From MA-ANB-1 sp040878225 (GTDB lineage Bacteria; Actinomycetota; Acidimicrobiia; Spongiisociales; ZC4RG35): a DNA stretch of 21,983 nt. The notes beneath the pieces were generated by a model. It did not search any database and was not told the origin of the DNA. It worked only from the letters and a program-made list of their open reading frames with translations. The DNA lies in assembly GCA_040878225.1 (NCBI GenBank), contig JBBDMR010000081.1, forward strand, positions 1 through 21,983. The letters run 5' to 3'. Shown one piece after another: positions 1 to 8,214 of this stretch. The translations under genes and the position numbers were made by a program. The first letter of the stretch is position 1. Each line of letters opens with the position of its first letter.

Positions 1-611
1 GGGTGCTCGGCAACGGTGGTCGGGAGTGGGATGCTCCGCTCGGCGAGCTGTTTCAGGCTGCTGAATGCCGAACGTGCCCGGCTGAGTATCGACTCCTCGT
101 CCTGGAGGCTTCCCGTCGGCAAGAACATACGCCCGCCTTTGGCCATGAATGCCCGTGCCTCCTCGATCATCCGAAGCGGAAGCTCGGCCCCTGTCGGCCC
201 GCCGGATAGCCCTGACGGGAACCACCCGGTGGCCCGGGCAAGCTCGTCGGGTATCCCCGAGACATCGCCGATCAACACATCGGCCTGCAACCCCGCCGGC
301 AAGGGCTCGAACAGGTCGCCCTGGAAGAACCGAGTTCGGTCGGCAACCCCGTGGGTTTGCGCGTTGGCGGAGGCGATCTCGGCTGTCCCGTCCGCAGCAT
401 CGACACCGTAGACCTCACCGGCACCGAGCTTGGCGGCGACAATCGAGAGCACACCAGATCCGCAGCCGGCGTCGATCACCACGCTGCCTTTGGCGAAGTC
501 AAGTGCATCGGCAAGAAGGTGGGAGACGGTGGACGGGCGAAACGTGGCAGGGCCAACGACGAGGTCCATAGGCCCCTCTCGGCCCTTCCAGGTGATGGTC
601 TCGGTGATCAT
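1..611 (-). CDS. Class I SAM-dependent methyltransferase (3' end outside window)
   Basis: Seen: the minus strand stays open to the window edge. The SAM-binding glycine motif reads VIDAGCGSGVLSIVAAKLGA, followed by the acidic motif-II region VYGVDAADG and, further on, VLIGDVSGIPDEL. The motif IV position lacks the NPPY of glutamine N5-methyltransferases, so the substrate is not evident. The N-terminal FRPSTVSHLLADAL resembles the entry helix of PrmA/HemK-like small-molecule or protein methyltransferases. The start is uncertain: in-frame ATGs lie at 644, 611 and 569. I chose 611 because residues upstream of 569 (ITWKGREGP) look like genuine fold, although the best purine-rich stretch (GAGAGGGG) precedes 569. 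It follows the flavoprotein gene on the same strand after a short gap and is probably the third gene of the nifJ operon. Whether it modifies an operon partner is unknown. Confidence 0.75.
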   Translation of the reverse strand, partial: MITETITWKGREGPMDLVVGPATFRPSTVSHLLADALDFAKGSVVIDAGCGSGVLSIVAAKLGAGEVYGVDAADGTAEIASANAQTHGVADRTRFFQGDLFEPLPAGLQADVLIGDVSGIPDELARATGWFPSGLSGGPTGAELPLRMIEEARAFMAKGGRMFLPTGSLQDEESILSRARSAFSSLKQLAERSIPLPTTVAEH

Positions 612-684
612 GTCCGTAAGGCTACTCCAGCGAGAGGCACCCATACCCCGGGAGGGCGCCTCGCACACCCGTCTCCGAGGATGT

Positions 685-1692
685 CTACCAGGTGGGTGTA
701 TAGGAGATGAGTGTTTTCATGTAGTTGGCACGCTCGAAGGTGACCGGGTCGGCAACAGCTTGCTGGCTGAGACTACCCCGGGCCTGGCTCACAGACTCAT
801 ATCCATTGGTCTCCAGCCACGCCTCGAGCCCATCTCTCACCTTTGTGAGCTGGGCAGGTCCGTGCCGGAGCAACGAAGAGGCCATCATCGAAACCGTCGA
901 TCCGGCCAGCAGGCACTTGACCGCGTCTTCCGCCTCGTGGACGCCTGTCGTGGCCGCCAGATCGGCATCGACACGGCCATACAGGATCGCGAGCCATCTC
1001 AGCACCAGCCGCATTTCGTACGGGCTGGAAAGGACCAGATTCGGCGCGACCTCCATGGTGTCGAGGTCGAAGTCCGGCTGGTAGAACCTGTTGAACAGCA
1101 CCAAAGCGTCGGCTCCGGCATCAGCGAGGCGCCGGGCCATCGATCCCATGGCCGAGAAGTAGGGCCCGATCTTCACCGCCAGCGGGACATCTATGGCAGA
1201 CCTGACCGACTCGACCAACTTCAGATATCCCAATTCGACATGGGCCGACGACTCCTCGGCATCGGCGGCAACCCGGTAGACGTTGAGTTCGAGCGCGTCG
1301 ACGCCTTCGTCGGCAAGAACCCTGGCGTAGAGCGTCCAGCCACCCGTGGAAACCCCGTTGAGACTGGCGATCACAGGTACTCCCGCCTCCTGTCTCGCCC
1401 GGCGGACCAGGTCGAGGTACTGGCTGGGGCCAGTGTTGTAATCGTTCAGGTCGGGGAAGTAGCCCGAAGCGGCCTCAGCGAACCCGCCGGCGCCTTGTTC
1501 GATCCCGTGATGGACAGCCATCGCGTCGTGCTCGATCTGTTCCTCGAAGAGGCTGGGCAACACCAGGGCCGGGGCGCCTGCCTCGACCAGGGCGAGAATA
1601 TGGTCGATGTCCCCCGTCAGTGGCGACGCCGAAGGCACCACGGGGTGGGCGAGCTCCAACCCCAGATACTCGACAGACAGGTCCACACTCAT
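685..1692 (-). CDS. Dihydroorotate dehydrogenase-like flavoprotein
   Basis: A 335-residue TIM-barrel protein of the PyrD/PydA-like superfamily. Seen: N-terminal VEYLGLELAHPVVPSASPLT, the strand motif VPVIASLNGVSTGGW, then ALELNVYRVAAD, PLAVKIGPYF and GADALVLFNRFYQPD. These fit the FMN barrel, with the conserved Lys in VKI. True dihydroorotate dehydrogenases carry NxSCPN or an equivalent catalytic Cys/Ser after the Asn; here the loop is NVYRVAAD, so that base is missing and dihydroorotate oxidation is unlikely. Known: proteins annotated 'dihydroorotate dehydrogenase-like' recur beside pyruvate:ferredoxin oxidoreductases. Its ATG at 1692 overlaps the nifJ stop (ATGA), implying translational coupling. 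A role as electron-transfer or reductase partner of NifJ is inference. Confidence 0.85.
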   Translation of the reverse strand: MSVDLSVEYLGLELAHPVVPSASPLTGDIDHILALVEAGAPALVLPSLFEEQIEHDAMAVHHGIEQGAGGFAEAASGYFPDLNDYNTGPSQYLDLVRRARQEAGVPVIASLNGVSTGGWTLYARVLADEGVDALELNVYRVAADAEESSAHVELGYLKLVESVRSAIDVPLAVKIGPYFSAMGSMARRLADAGADALVLFNRFYQPDFDLDTMEVAPNLVLSSPYEMRLVLRWLAILYGRVDADLAATTGVHEAEDAVKCLLAGSTVSMMASSLLRHGPAQLTKVRDGLEAWLETNGYESVSQARGSLSQQAVADPVTFERANYMKTLISYTPTW

Positions 1693-4600
1693 TCCTCAAC
1701 CTCCGCATATTCGGCCGTCCGATGGATCGTCACCATTTGCTCATAGAAGTGCCACCGGTCGTCGATGTCCTTTTGGGCATCTTTCATGAGCGCCTCCGCC
1801 CGTTCGGGATTCACCCTCCCCAGCATGGCGAATCTTGCTTCCTTGCTGGCGAATTCCTTGAACGGAATCGTCGGCTTGCGGCTGTCGAGATACAGGGCGG
1901 GATCACCTGCGACCTCCCGGGCCGGATCGAAGCGGTAGAGGGGCCAGTAGCCAGAGGCTGCGGCATCCTTTTGGTGACTCATCTGGGTGGACATGTCGAT
2001 CCCGTGTGCAATGCACGGGCTGTAGGCGATGAGCAAAGAAACCCCCTCGTGCTGCTCGGCTTCGGCAAAGGCTCTCACCGTCTGGGTCGGGTTGGCACCC
2101 ATCGCCACCTGGCCCACATAGACATTCCCGTATGACATCGCGATCTGGCCGAGGTCTTTCTTCCCGGTTGTCTTCCCCCCGGCAGCGTATTTGGCAATCG
2201 CTCCACGCGGGGTGGCCTTGGAAGCCTGACCCCCGGTGTTGGAATAGACCTCGGTGTCGAGCACGAGAATGTTGATGTTGCGTCCGGAGGCCAAGACATG
2301 GTCGAGTCCTCCGAATCCGATGTCGTACGCCCAGCCGTCACCGCCGACGATCCAGATGCTGGTCTCGATCAGAGAGTCGGCAACACCTTCGAGCCGTCTG
2401 GCGAGAGGTCCATCGATTCCGGCGATCTTCTCTTTCAATGCTGCCACCTGCTTGCGCTGGGTTCCGACCAACAAATCGAGGTCGGAGCGGTCAGGTGTGT
2501 GCGCTGTGTCGAGGATCTCCTCGGCCAGCGGGCCCAGTTCGATCGCAAGGGCCGTCACCAGGAGGATGGCGTCCCGGCGCTGGGTCTCCTGGGCGAGTCT
2601 CATCCCGAGGCCGAACTCGGCGTTGTCTTCGAAGAGGCTGTTGGCCCATGCCGGCCCTCTCCCATGATCGTTCTTGGTCCACGGCGTGGTGGGGAGGTTG
2701 CCGCCGTAGATCGAAGAGCAGCCTGTCGCGTTTGCAATGATCGCCCTGTCCCCCACCAACTGAGTGAGCAACTTGAGGTATGGCGTTTCGCCGCAACCGG
2801 CGCAGGCACCGGAGAACTCGAACAGGGGCTCGAGGAACTGTGAGCCTTTGACAGTGCCCACTTTGACCTCGCTGCGATCGATTTCGGGAATCTCGAGGAA
2901 ATAGCTGAAGTTGGCCCGCTCCCGTTCGAGGTGAGGGGCCTTCAACTCCATGTTGATCGCTTTGTGCTTGGCCATTTCTTTGGAGTGCGCCGGGCAGACG
3001 TCCACACAGACCCCGCAGCCGGTGCAGTCGTCGGGTGCAACCTGGACGACGATCCGCTTGCCCGGGAAGTCCTTCCCTGTGGGATCTTTGGAGAGAAATC
3101 CTTCCGGCGCTCCGCCATCAGGGACAAAGGCCTTGAGGCGTATCGCGGCATGGGGACAGGCCAGGGCGCAGCGCCCGCAGTCGATACAGAGGTCCGGATC
3201 CCAGATCGGGATCTCGATGGCGATCGAACGCTTCTCCCAGCGGGCGGTCCCCGTCGGGAATGTCCCGTCGACAGGCATCGCCGAGACGGGTAGCTGGTCG
3301 CCTCTGTCGTCCATCAGGATGGCGGTCACCCTCTGGACGAAGTCGGGAGCGATGTCGGGGACGATCGAGCGCATAGCGGTTTCTGCGCCGACAACGCCGA
3401 CCTCCACCCGGTACAAGCCCGCCAGAGCCTGGTCGACGGCTTCATTGTTGCGCCGGACCACCACCTCACCCATCTTGCCGTAGGTCTTGGCGATCTGGGT
3501 CTTGATCGCAGTTATCGCCTCCCCGGTCGGCAGGATCGAGGACAACTCGAAGAAGCAGGTTTGGAGGACGGTGTTGGTTCGCAGTCCCAGCCCGGCCTCC
3601 CGCGCAATGGCGAGCGCGTCCACGGCCCGCACGACGAGACCCTTGTCGAGGATCTTCAGCTTTGCGTTGTCCGGGATGTGACTCCAGGTGCCGCCAGGGC
3701 CGTACGGGCTGTTGAGGAGGAGGGTGGCTCCGGGGGCAGCCCGATCGAGGGCGTCGGTTACACCCAGCAAGTCGAACTGGTGGACCGCTACAAAGTCGGC
3801 CTTATCAATCAGGTAGGTCGAATCTATGGGCTCCGGGGAGACCCGAATATGGGACACGGTCCTCGATCCCGACTTCTTCGAGTCATATACGAAGTATCCC
3901 TGGGCATAGAGCGGGGTCGACTCGCCGATGATCTTTGCCGAGTTCTTGTTGGCGCCAACCGTCCCGTCGGAGCCGAGACCGTAGAAGAGGGCGCGCTTGA
4001 CATGGGCGGGCTCCTGATGCCAGTCAGAGTCGTAGTCGATGGAGAGGCCGGTCACGTCGTCCACGATGCCAACTGTGAAATGCCTCCGGTCTTTCCCGGT
4101 GGCAACCTCGTCGAAAACGCCGGCCACCATCGAAGGTGTGAACTCTTTGGACGACAGCCCGTAACGTCCGGCTACGACATCGACATCCCGCCGTCCCCTC
4201 TCGGCCAGGGCGGCCACCACATCGAGGTAGAGCGGGTCACCGACCGCACCCGGCTCCTTCGTCCGATCGAGAACTGCCACACGACGCGCCGAGGCGGGAA
4301 GTGCGTCACTGAAAGCCATGGTGTCGAAGGGGCGGTATAGCTTGACGACGAGGAGGCCGACGCGACGGCCCTCGTCGACCATGCGCTTGAGGGCGTCGGT
4401 CACCGCCCCGGCACCCGAGCCCATCAGCACGACCACATCTTCGGCATCCGGGGAACCGTGATACTCGAACAACCGGTGATGCCTCCCGGTCAACGCCCCC
4501 ACCCGGTCCATCGTCGCCTGGGTGAGCGATGCCAGATCGTCATAGAAGGGATTGGCGGCTTCCCGGGCCTGGAAGAAGACATCAGGGTTCTGCGCACTTC

Positions 4601-5258
4601 CCCGCAGCACCGGGTGGTTGGGATTGAGCGCTCTCAGGCGGTGGCTGGAGATCAAATCCTCGTCGACGAGTTGGCGGAGCACGCTGTCATCGATGAGGTC
4701 GATCTTGGCGATCTCATGTGAGGTGCGGAAACCATCGAAGAAGTGGAGGAACGGGACCCGCGACTCCAGAGTGGCGAGATGGGAAACCAGGGCGAAGTCG
4801 TGGGCTTCCTGAACCGACGACGACGAGAGCATCGCCCAACCCGTTTGGCGAGCCGCCATCACATCGGAATGATCACCGAAAATGGAGAGGGCATGGGTGG
4901 CGATGGTCCTGGCAGCAACATGGATGACCGCCGGTGTCAGCTCCCCGGCAATCTTGAACATGTTCGGAATCATCAGAAGCAGGCCCTGGGATGCGGTGAA
5001 TGTCGTGGAGAGAGCACCGGCCAGGAGAGCACCGTGGATGGCGCCGGCAGCACCTGCCTCGGATTGCATTTCCACGACTTCAGGGACAACCCCCCACAGA
5101 TTGGGTTGGCCCTTCAAGGACCAGGCATCGGCGAACTCCCCCATCGGCGAGGCGGGGGTGATCGGGTAAACGGCGATCACCTCGCTGAGTTTGTGGGCGA
5201 TGCGCGCCGCAGCCTCATTGCCATCGATGGTCGCCGATACGGCCTGGGTTGAGCTCAC
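1689..5258 (-). CDS. nifJ: Pyruvate:ferredoxin/flavodoxin oxidoreductase
   Basis: A single-chain, 1189-residue enzyme, the usual length for the homodimeric type. It oxidises pyruvate with CoA to acetyl-CoA and CO2 and reduces ferredoxin or flavodoxin in the cytoplasm. Seen in order: the pyruvate/TPP motif YPITPASPMGEFADAW (about residues 31-46); ARTIATHALSIFGDHSDV; the middle domain with GLGSDGTVGANKNS; two ferredoxin-type clusters, CIDCGRCALACP (about 690) and CTGCGVCVDVCP (about 744); the proximal cluster region CAGCGETPYLK (about 816), NATGCSS (about 845) and SPCIAHGI (about 1081); and TPP binding GDGWAYDIGFGG (about 971) with NTGGQ (about 1006). All cluster cysteines appear present, so it should be active. 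The start is GTG with only a weak GGTGG upstream. It overlaps the downstream flavoprotein gene by ATGA. An oxygen-sensitive enzyme here suggests low-oxygen or microaerobic metabolism. Confidence 0.96.
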   Translation of the reverse strand: MSSTQAVSATIDGNEAAARIAHKLSEVIAVYPITPASPMGEFADAWSLKGQPNLWGVVPEVVEMQSEAGAAGAIHGALLAGALSTTFTASQGLLLMIPNMFKIAGELTPAVIHVAARTIATHALSIFGDHSDVMAARQTGWAMLSSSSVQEAHDFALVSHLATLESRVPFLHFFDGFRTSHEIAKIDLIDDSVLRQLVDEDLISSHRLRALNPNHPVLRGSAQNPDVFFQAREAANPFYDDLASLTQATMDRVGALTGRHHRLFEYHGSPDAEDVVVLMGSGAGAVTDALKRMVDEGRRVGLLVVKLYRPFDTMAFSDALPASARRVAVLDRTKEPGAVGDPLYLDVVAALAERGRRDVDVVAGRYGLSSKEFTPSMVAGVFDEVATGKDRRHFTVGIVDDVTGLSIDYDSDWHQEPAHVKRALFYGLGSDGTVGANKNSAKIIGESTPLYAQGYFVYDSKKSGSRTVSHIRVSPEPIDSTYLIDKADFVAVHQFDLLGVTDALDRAAPGATLLLNSPYGPGGTWSHIPDNAKLKILDKGLVVRAVDALAIAREAGLGLRTNTVLQTCFFELSSILPTGEAITAIKTQIAKTYGKMGEVVVRRNNEAVDQALAGLYRVEVGVVGAETAMRSIVPDIAPDFVQRVTAILMDDRGDQLPVSAMPVDGTFPTGTARWEKRSIAIEIPIWDPDLCIDCGRCALACPHAAIRLKAFVPDGGAPEGFLSKDPTGKDFPGKRIVVQVAPDDCTGCGVCVDVCPAHSKEMAKHKAINMELKAPHLERERANFSYFLEIPEIDRSEVKVGTVKGSQFLEPLFEFSGACAGCGETPYLKLLTQLVGDRAIIANATGCSSIYGGNLPTTPWTKNDHGRGPAWANSLFEDNAEFGLGMRLAQETQRRDAILLVTALAIELGPLAEEILDTAHTPDRSDLDLLVGTQRKQVAALKEKIAGIDGPLARRLEGVADSLIETSIWIVGGDGWAYDIGFGGLDHVLASGRNINILVLDTEVYSNTGGQASKATPRGAIAKYAAGGKTTGKKDLGQIAMSYGNVYVGQVAMGANPTQTVRAFAEAEQHEGVSLLIAYSPCIAHGIDMSTQMSHQKDAAASGYWPLYRFDPAREVAGDPALYLDSRKPTIPFKEFASKEARFAMLGRVNPERAEALMKDAQKDIDDRWHFYEQMVTIHRTAEYAEVEE

Positions 5259-5495
5259 CCCACCAAGCTAAGGCGAGGGAGGTCAACGGTTAAGTGACGA
5301 ACGTCCCCGATCGCAGGGACGATGTGCCTGCTAGCGGTCTGTCGGCCGAATAGGGCGAGCGTAGCTCCGAGTCATCGAGGTCATCTGACAAGGAGAAGCG
5401 CGCAGTCGCAGCCGGGGAGCTGCGGCGAGCACTTCGACGCAGCCAGGGGTCTCGAGGGCCGGAGAAACGCTGCCAGTATTCGGTCGACGGGCCGC
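5259..5495. other. Intergenic region between tadG and nifJ
   Basis: No coding region seen. It lies downstream of the TadG-like gene and upstream of nifJ, both on the minus strand, and should hold the tadG terminator and nifJ promoter. A 5-bp inverted repeat, GTCCC(8 nt)GGGAC, at 5303-5320 sits about 45 bp before the nifJ GTG and could be an operator. I found no convincing -35/-10 pair. Confidence 0.5.
5407..5443. promoter_or_regulatory. Two mutually exclusive hairpins sharing one arm
   Basis: Three 6-bp arms alternate: CGCAGC (5407-5412), GCTGCG (5419-5424) and CGCAGC (5438-5443). The middle arm can pair perfectly with either outer arm, giving a 6-nt or a 13-nt loop. The site lies about 150 bp upstream of nifJ and about 50 bp after the tadG stop, so it may be a tadG terminator or a switch in a nifJ leader. 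There is no clear U-tract on the minus strand. Confidence 0.35.
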
Positions 5496-7001
5496 TTAGC
5501 GGAACAACTCAGGATAGAAGGGATTGACTCCCCCTAAAGCGCTGGCACCACGAAGCTCCATGGGCAGAGTCGAGTCGGGAATGATGATTCCAGACAGCTG
5601 GATCAGTGCCCAGTTTCCCCCTGCGGTGAAAGTCCCCTCCTCGCCGGGGTGGAAAGTGGTGACGGTCCCACCCTTCTTCCACCATGTTCCTTGAATCCAG
5701 GTTGCCTTGAAACGTAGAACGTGTCTCCACTCGTTCCCCGATCCCCAGCTGTTCTCGTGGAACTGCGGGACGTAGGCGAAACGTGGCGACTCTTCCAAGG
5801 TGGTGCCGAAGAGCTGGGCTGTATAGGGAGCCGGGTGGCCCGCCTGACCGTTGACGTAGGCGTTGAGGCAGTCGTCGAGATGCTCCCAGGACTCGGGCCG
5901 GTCGAGGATCCCGTCGCCATCCCAGTCGAAGTCGGGGTGAATACTGTTGTTGAAAGTGGAACGCTCACACTGGGCCGGGATGTCGAATCCACTTGTCGAG
6001 ACAACGGCAGCATCGATGTACTCCCAGAGTGGTTTGTCGTCCAGGTTGGCACCGTAAATACTGCGCTTCGGGTTGGTGCCCTGCTGGAGACGTGGCGTGT
6101 AGCCGCCCGGGACCGGGCCGGTGGCCAGACCTTCGATCAGACCGTTGGATAGTCCGGTGAAAGTGTTCAATGTGTCCGGGGCATTCCCGGCATCCATCAC
6201 GCCGCAGGTATCACGGTTCTCGTTGGCTGTGCTCCCGTCCTTGTCGGCCACCACCCGGTGGTCGACACCCCGGGCGATGTTGACCGCTAGCAAATCCTTT
6301 TTCGGGCTCCCGGTGCAGTTCTGGTCAGGCCCATCCGGCTGAGTTCCATAATGGGGCGACTCGATCGCTCCGAAGTTTCCGGCATCAGGCCCGTCGCAGG
6401 GCTCCTCGGCGTGCCCGCCCGACCCGTCACGGAGACAGACATGTGTTCCTTCTCCGGAACCTGCCAGGAGTCCGAAGGGGAGAATCCCTCCGCCGCCACG
6501 GCTGACAATCCGGGCGATCGCATCGGCGCTGGTTCGAAGCTCATTGATCCCCATGACCCGGCCGAAGGTGGTAGAGAACTCGAGCTCGGGGAGATTCACA
6601 CGAACGAAGCCGCCGCCATCGATCGAAATGCAGTCGAGAGTGCCCACCGTCCAGCCGGAGGGAGCCGGGACCGGGACGAAGTTGAATCCCGAGGCGTTCA
6701 AGTCCACTCGCTCAGGGTCCGTACATCCCTCCCAGCGCGTCTGCCAGTCGGCGTTGGTGTAGCTCGCGGTGACGTTCCGTCTGGTGAAATCGAGGATCTG
6801 GTCGCGGATCACTGCGTTGGAGCCGAGGGTGTCGACGGCTCCCGCCATCACCCCGATGTCCGCAGCGGTCTGGTCCTGGCGGCGCTCATTGAATCCAAGC
6901 GCCAGGTCGATAGCGATTGCCGCGAATCCGATGAGCACGAAGAGGGTGAGTGCGATGATCATCGCAGTCGCACCGCGATCGCCTTTGAGATTCCTCAACA
7001 T
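5496..7001 (-). CDS. TadG-like Flp pilus-assembly protein with an EF-hand-type loop
   Basis: 501 residues. Seen: a short basic N-terminus ending in KGDRGATA, then one membrane helix (about 14-36, MIIALTLFVLIGFAAIAIDL) followed by NERRQDQTAADIGVMAGA. This is the signature of the TadE/G-like Flp pilus-assembly family, which sits in the membrane with a large external part and helps build or anchor type IVb pili. The long exterior contains DWDGDGILDRPE at residues 359-370. That fits an EF-hand loop at positions 1, 3, 5, 6, 8, 9 and 12, so it probably binds calcium. The start overlaps the end of tadE by 7 bp, so the two are coupled. The ATPase, platform and major pilin genes of a tad locus are not in the window. 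TAA stop within the palindrome CCGCTAAGCGG. Confidence 0.82.
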   Translation of the reverse strand: MLRNLKGDRGATAMIIALTLFVLIGFAAIAIDLALGFNERRQDQTAADIGVMAGAVDTLGSNAVIRDQILDFTRRNVTASYTNADWQTRWEGCTDPERVDLNASGFNFVPVPAPSGWTVGTLDCISIDGGGFVRVNLPELEFSTTFGRVMGINELRTSADAIARIVSRGGGGILPFGLLAGSGEGTHVCLRDGSGGHAEEPCDGPDAGNFGAIESPHYGTQPDGPDQNCTGSPKKDLLAVNIARGVDHRVVADKDGSTANENRDTCGVMDAGNAPDTLNTFTGLSNGLIEGLATGPVPGGYTPRLQQGTNPKRSIYGANLDDKPLWEYIDAAVVSTSGFDIPAQCERSTFNNSIHPDFDWDGDGILDRPESWEHLDDCLNAYVNGQAGHPAPYTAQLFGTTLEESPRFAYVPQFHENSWGSGNEWRHVLRFKATWIQGTWWKKGGTVTTFHPGEEGTFTAGGNWALIQLSGIIIPDSTLPMELRGASALGGVNPFYPELFR

Positions 7002-7468
7002 GACGCTGCCGCAGCGTCAGTCCCCCACAGTCCCGAGGGTTGCTCGAGACGAAATTCGACGCTGGAGGTGAGAGTGTTGGGAAGGAAGAACTCGATGAGA
7101 TTCAGCCCGGACAGCGAGCCCGGAGTCGCCTGAACGGTGACTGTTCCCACGTCGCCGATCGCCCCGGAGGCACCGTCGGCGAATTGGACGGTGATGTTGG
7201 TCGTCAAGTCCATGGCGTCGCAGGTGGTGGTGTGCAGAAACCCGTTGTCTCCGGCATTGACCGCAGCGATCCGTGCCCCTTCACGTGCGCCGTGGCGCAC
7301 GTCGTTGAACTCCCCGAAGAGGTACCCGAATTCGATGATCCCGAGCAGTAGAAGGATCAGGAAAGGCGCGATAAGGGCGAACTCGACAAGGCTCGCCCCA
7401 CGTTCTCCTCCGCGGCCACTGCCGAGCTTCTCTGACTTGTCCATAGAAAGAAGTTTCCCCATGTTCAT
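6995..7468 (-). CDS. TadE-like pilus-assembly protein
   Basis: About 157 residues from ATG 7468. The core is RGASLVEFALIAPFLILLLL followed by GIIEFGYLFGEFNDVRHGAREGAR. The first stretch is the TadE signature, a prepilin-like Glu-containing hydrophobic helix; the second is the downstream alpha-helical, Arg/Ala-rich segment. The remaining 90 residues are a small exterior domain. The open frame extends to 7720, but that part is low-complexity and Cys/Arg-rich, so it is not coding. ATGs at 7468, 7462 and 7444 are all possible; 7468 has GGGG about 9 nt upstream. Its stop overlaps the start of the TadG-like gene. It is transcribed divergently from the sigma factor gene and may be a target of it. 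Confidence 0.82.
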   Translation of the reverse strand: MNMGKLLSMDKSEKLGSGRGGERGASLVEFALIAPFLILLLLGIIEFGYLFGEFNDVRHGAREGARIAAVNAGDNGFLHTTTCDAMDLTTNITVQFADGASGAIGDVGTVTVQATPGSLSGLNLIEFFLPNTLTSSVEFRLEQPSGLWGTDAAAASC

Positions 7469-7581
7469 GTAATCGCCCCGGCTGCCGATAGGGGTACGAC
7501 AGGCAGGACAAAACCGACAAGGCTGACCGGGGGCGAACAAGGGTCGATAAACCCATATCGCGTTCCTCAGACCAGGCTTAG
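7469..7581. promoter_or_regulatory. Divergent intergenic region, tadE versus sigma factor
   Basis: This 113-bp stretch must carry the start signals of both tadE (minus) and the sigma operon (plus). It contains the inverted repeat GGGT(6 nt)ACCC at 7541-7554. On the minus strand there is a GGAAC (7562-7566), which resembles the -35 box read by many ECF sigma factors. No matching -10 is obvious, so the promoter assignment is tentative. Confidence 0.35.
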
Positions 7582-8214
7582 ATGAAAACCAACGACACAA
7601 GATCTCTAAACCATCAGAAGCACAGGACCGGACACGTGGCCTACGCACGCGAAGTGAGCACAACAACCGAAGAATTCCAGAGCACCCTCGGTGCGGCCAA
7701 AGCCGGAGCTGAGTGGGCATGGGCTCAGCTTTATCGGGACCTCGCGGGCACTGTGACCGGATACCTCAGGGCGAGGGGAGCCGCAGATCCCGAGGACGTG
7801 GCATCTGAGACCTTCCTCCAGATTGCCCGCAACATCGGCTCCTTTGAAGGTGATCACGAGTCGTTCCGATCATGGGTATTCGTAATCGCCCACCGCCGGC
7901 TTCTCGACTCCCGGCGAGCTAGCGGCCGGCGGCCCAAGACTGTCAGCAACGACGCCCGCCTTACCCTTCTGCCCGATTCCCAACAGGTGGACGAAGAGGC
8001 GATCGGACATATCTCTACGTCCGATATCGAAGCCCTGTTCGCGAAGCTGACCGAAGACCAACGCGACGTCCTCGCCCTGAGAATCATCGGTGATCTGACG
8101 GTGGAGCAAACCGCGGCTGCTCTCGGCAAGGGTCTAGGAGCCGTGAAAGCCCTGCAACGGCGTGCTCTGGCCTCGATCAAGCGGGCCATGGCCGATGGTG
8201 GGGTACCTGTATGA
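7582..8214 (+). CDS. ECF-type RNA polymerase sigma factor
   Basis: 210 residues. Region 2 spans about 45-115, with ADPEDVASETFLQIARNIGSF, then SFRSWVFVIAHRRLLDSRR, the core-binding and -10-recognition helices. Region 4 is at about 152-202, with LTEDQRDVLALRIIGDLTVE, then QTAAALGKGLGAVKALQRRA, a helix-turn-helix for the -35 element. There is no region 1.1 or 3, so it is an extracytoplasmic-function type. The first 30 residues are unlike the family and the start could be later; ATG 7582 is the first ATG of the frame. The stop overlaps the next ATG (ATGA at 8211-8214), the usual layout for a sigma factor and its membrane-bound regulator. Control of surface genes such as the adjacent tadEG and LCP genes is inference. 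Confidence 0.9.
   Translation: MKTNDTRSLNHQKHRTGHVAYAREVSTTTEEFQSTLGAAKAGAEWAWAQLYRDLAGTVTGYLRARGAADPEDVASETFLQIARNIGSFEGDHESFRSWVFVIAHRRLLDSRRASGRRPKTVSNDARLTLLPDSQQVDEEAIGHISTSDIEALFAKLTEDQRDVLALRIIGDLTVEQTAAALGKGLGAVKALQRRALASIKRAMADGGVPV

Noticed and set aside
430..1746. 438-codon plus-strand open frame across the flavoprotein gene
   Set aside because: It is the antisense shadow of the methyltransferase and flavoprotein genes. It has no domain-like sequence, and its Arg/His/Gln-rich composition is typical of high-GC shadows.
5281..5400. A nifJ promoter using TTGACC near 5280
   Set aside because: No -10 box lies at a suitable distance. The TTGACC is too close to the start codon.
7469..7720. 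5' extension of the tadE frame to 7720
   Set aside because: It is Cys/Arg-rich without family similarity, overlaps the sigma gene start on the other strand, and TadE proteins begin close to the RGASLVEFAL segment.
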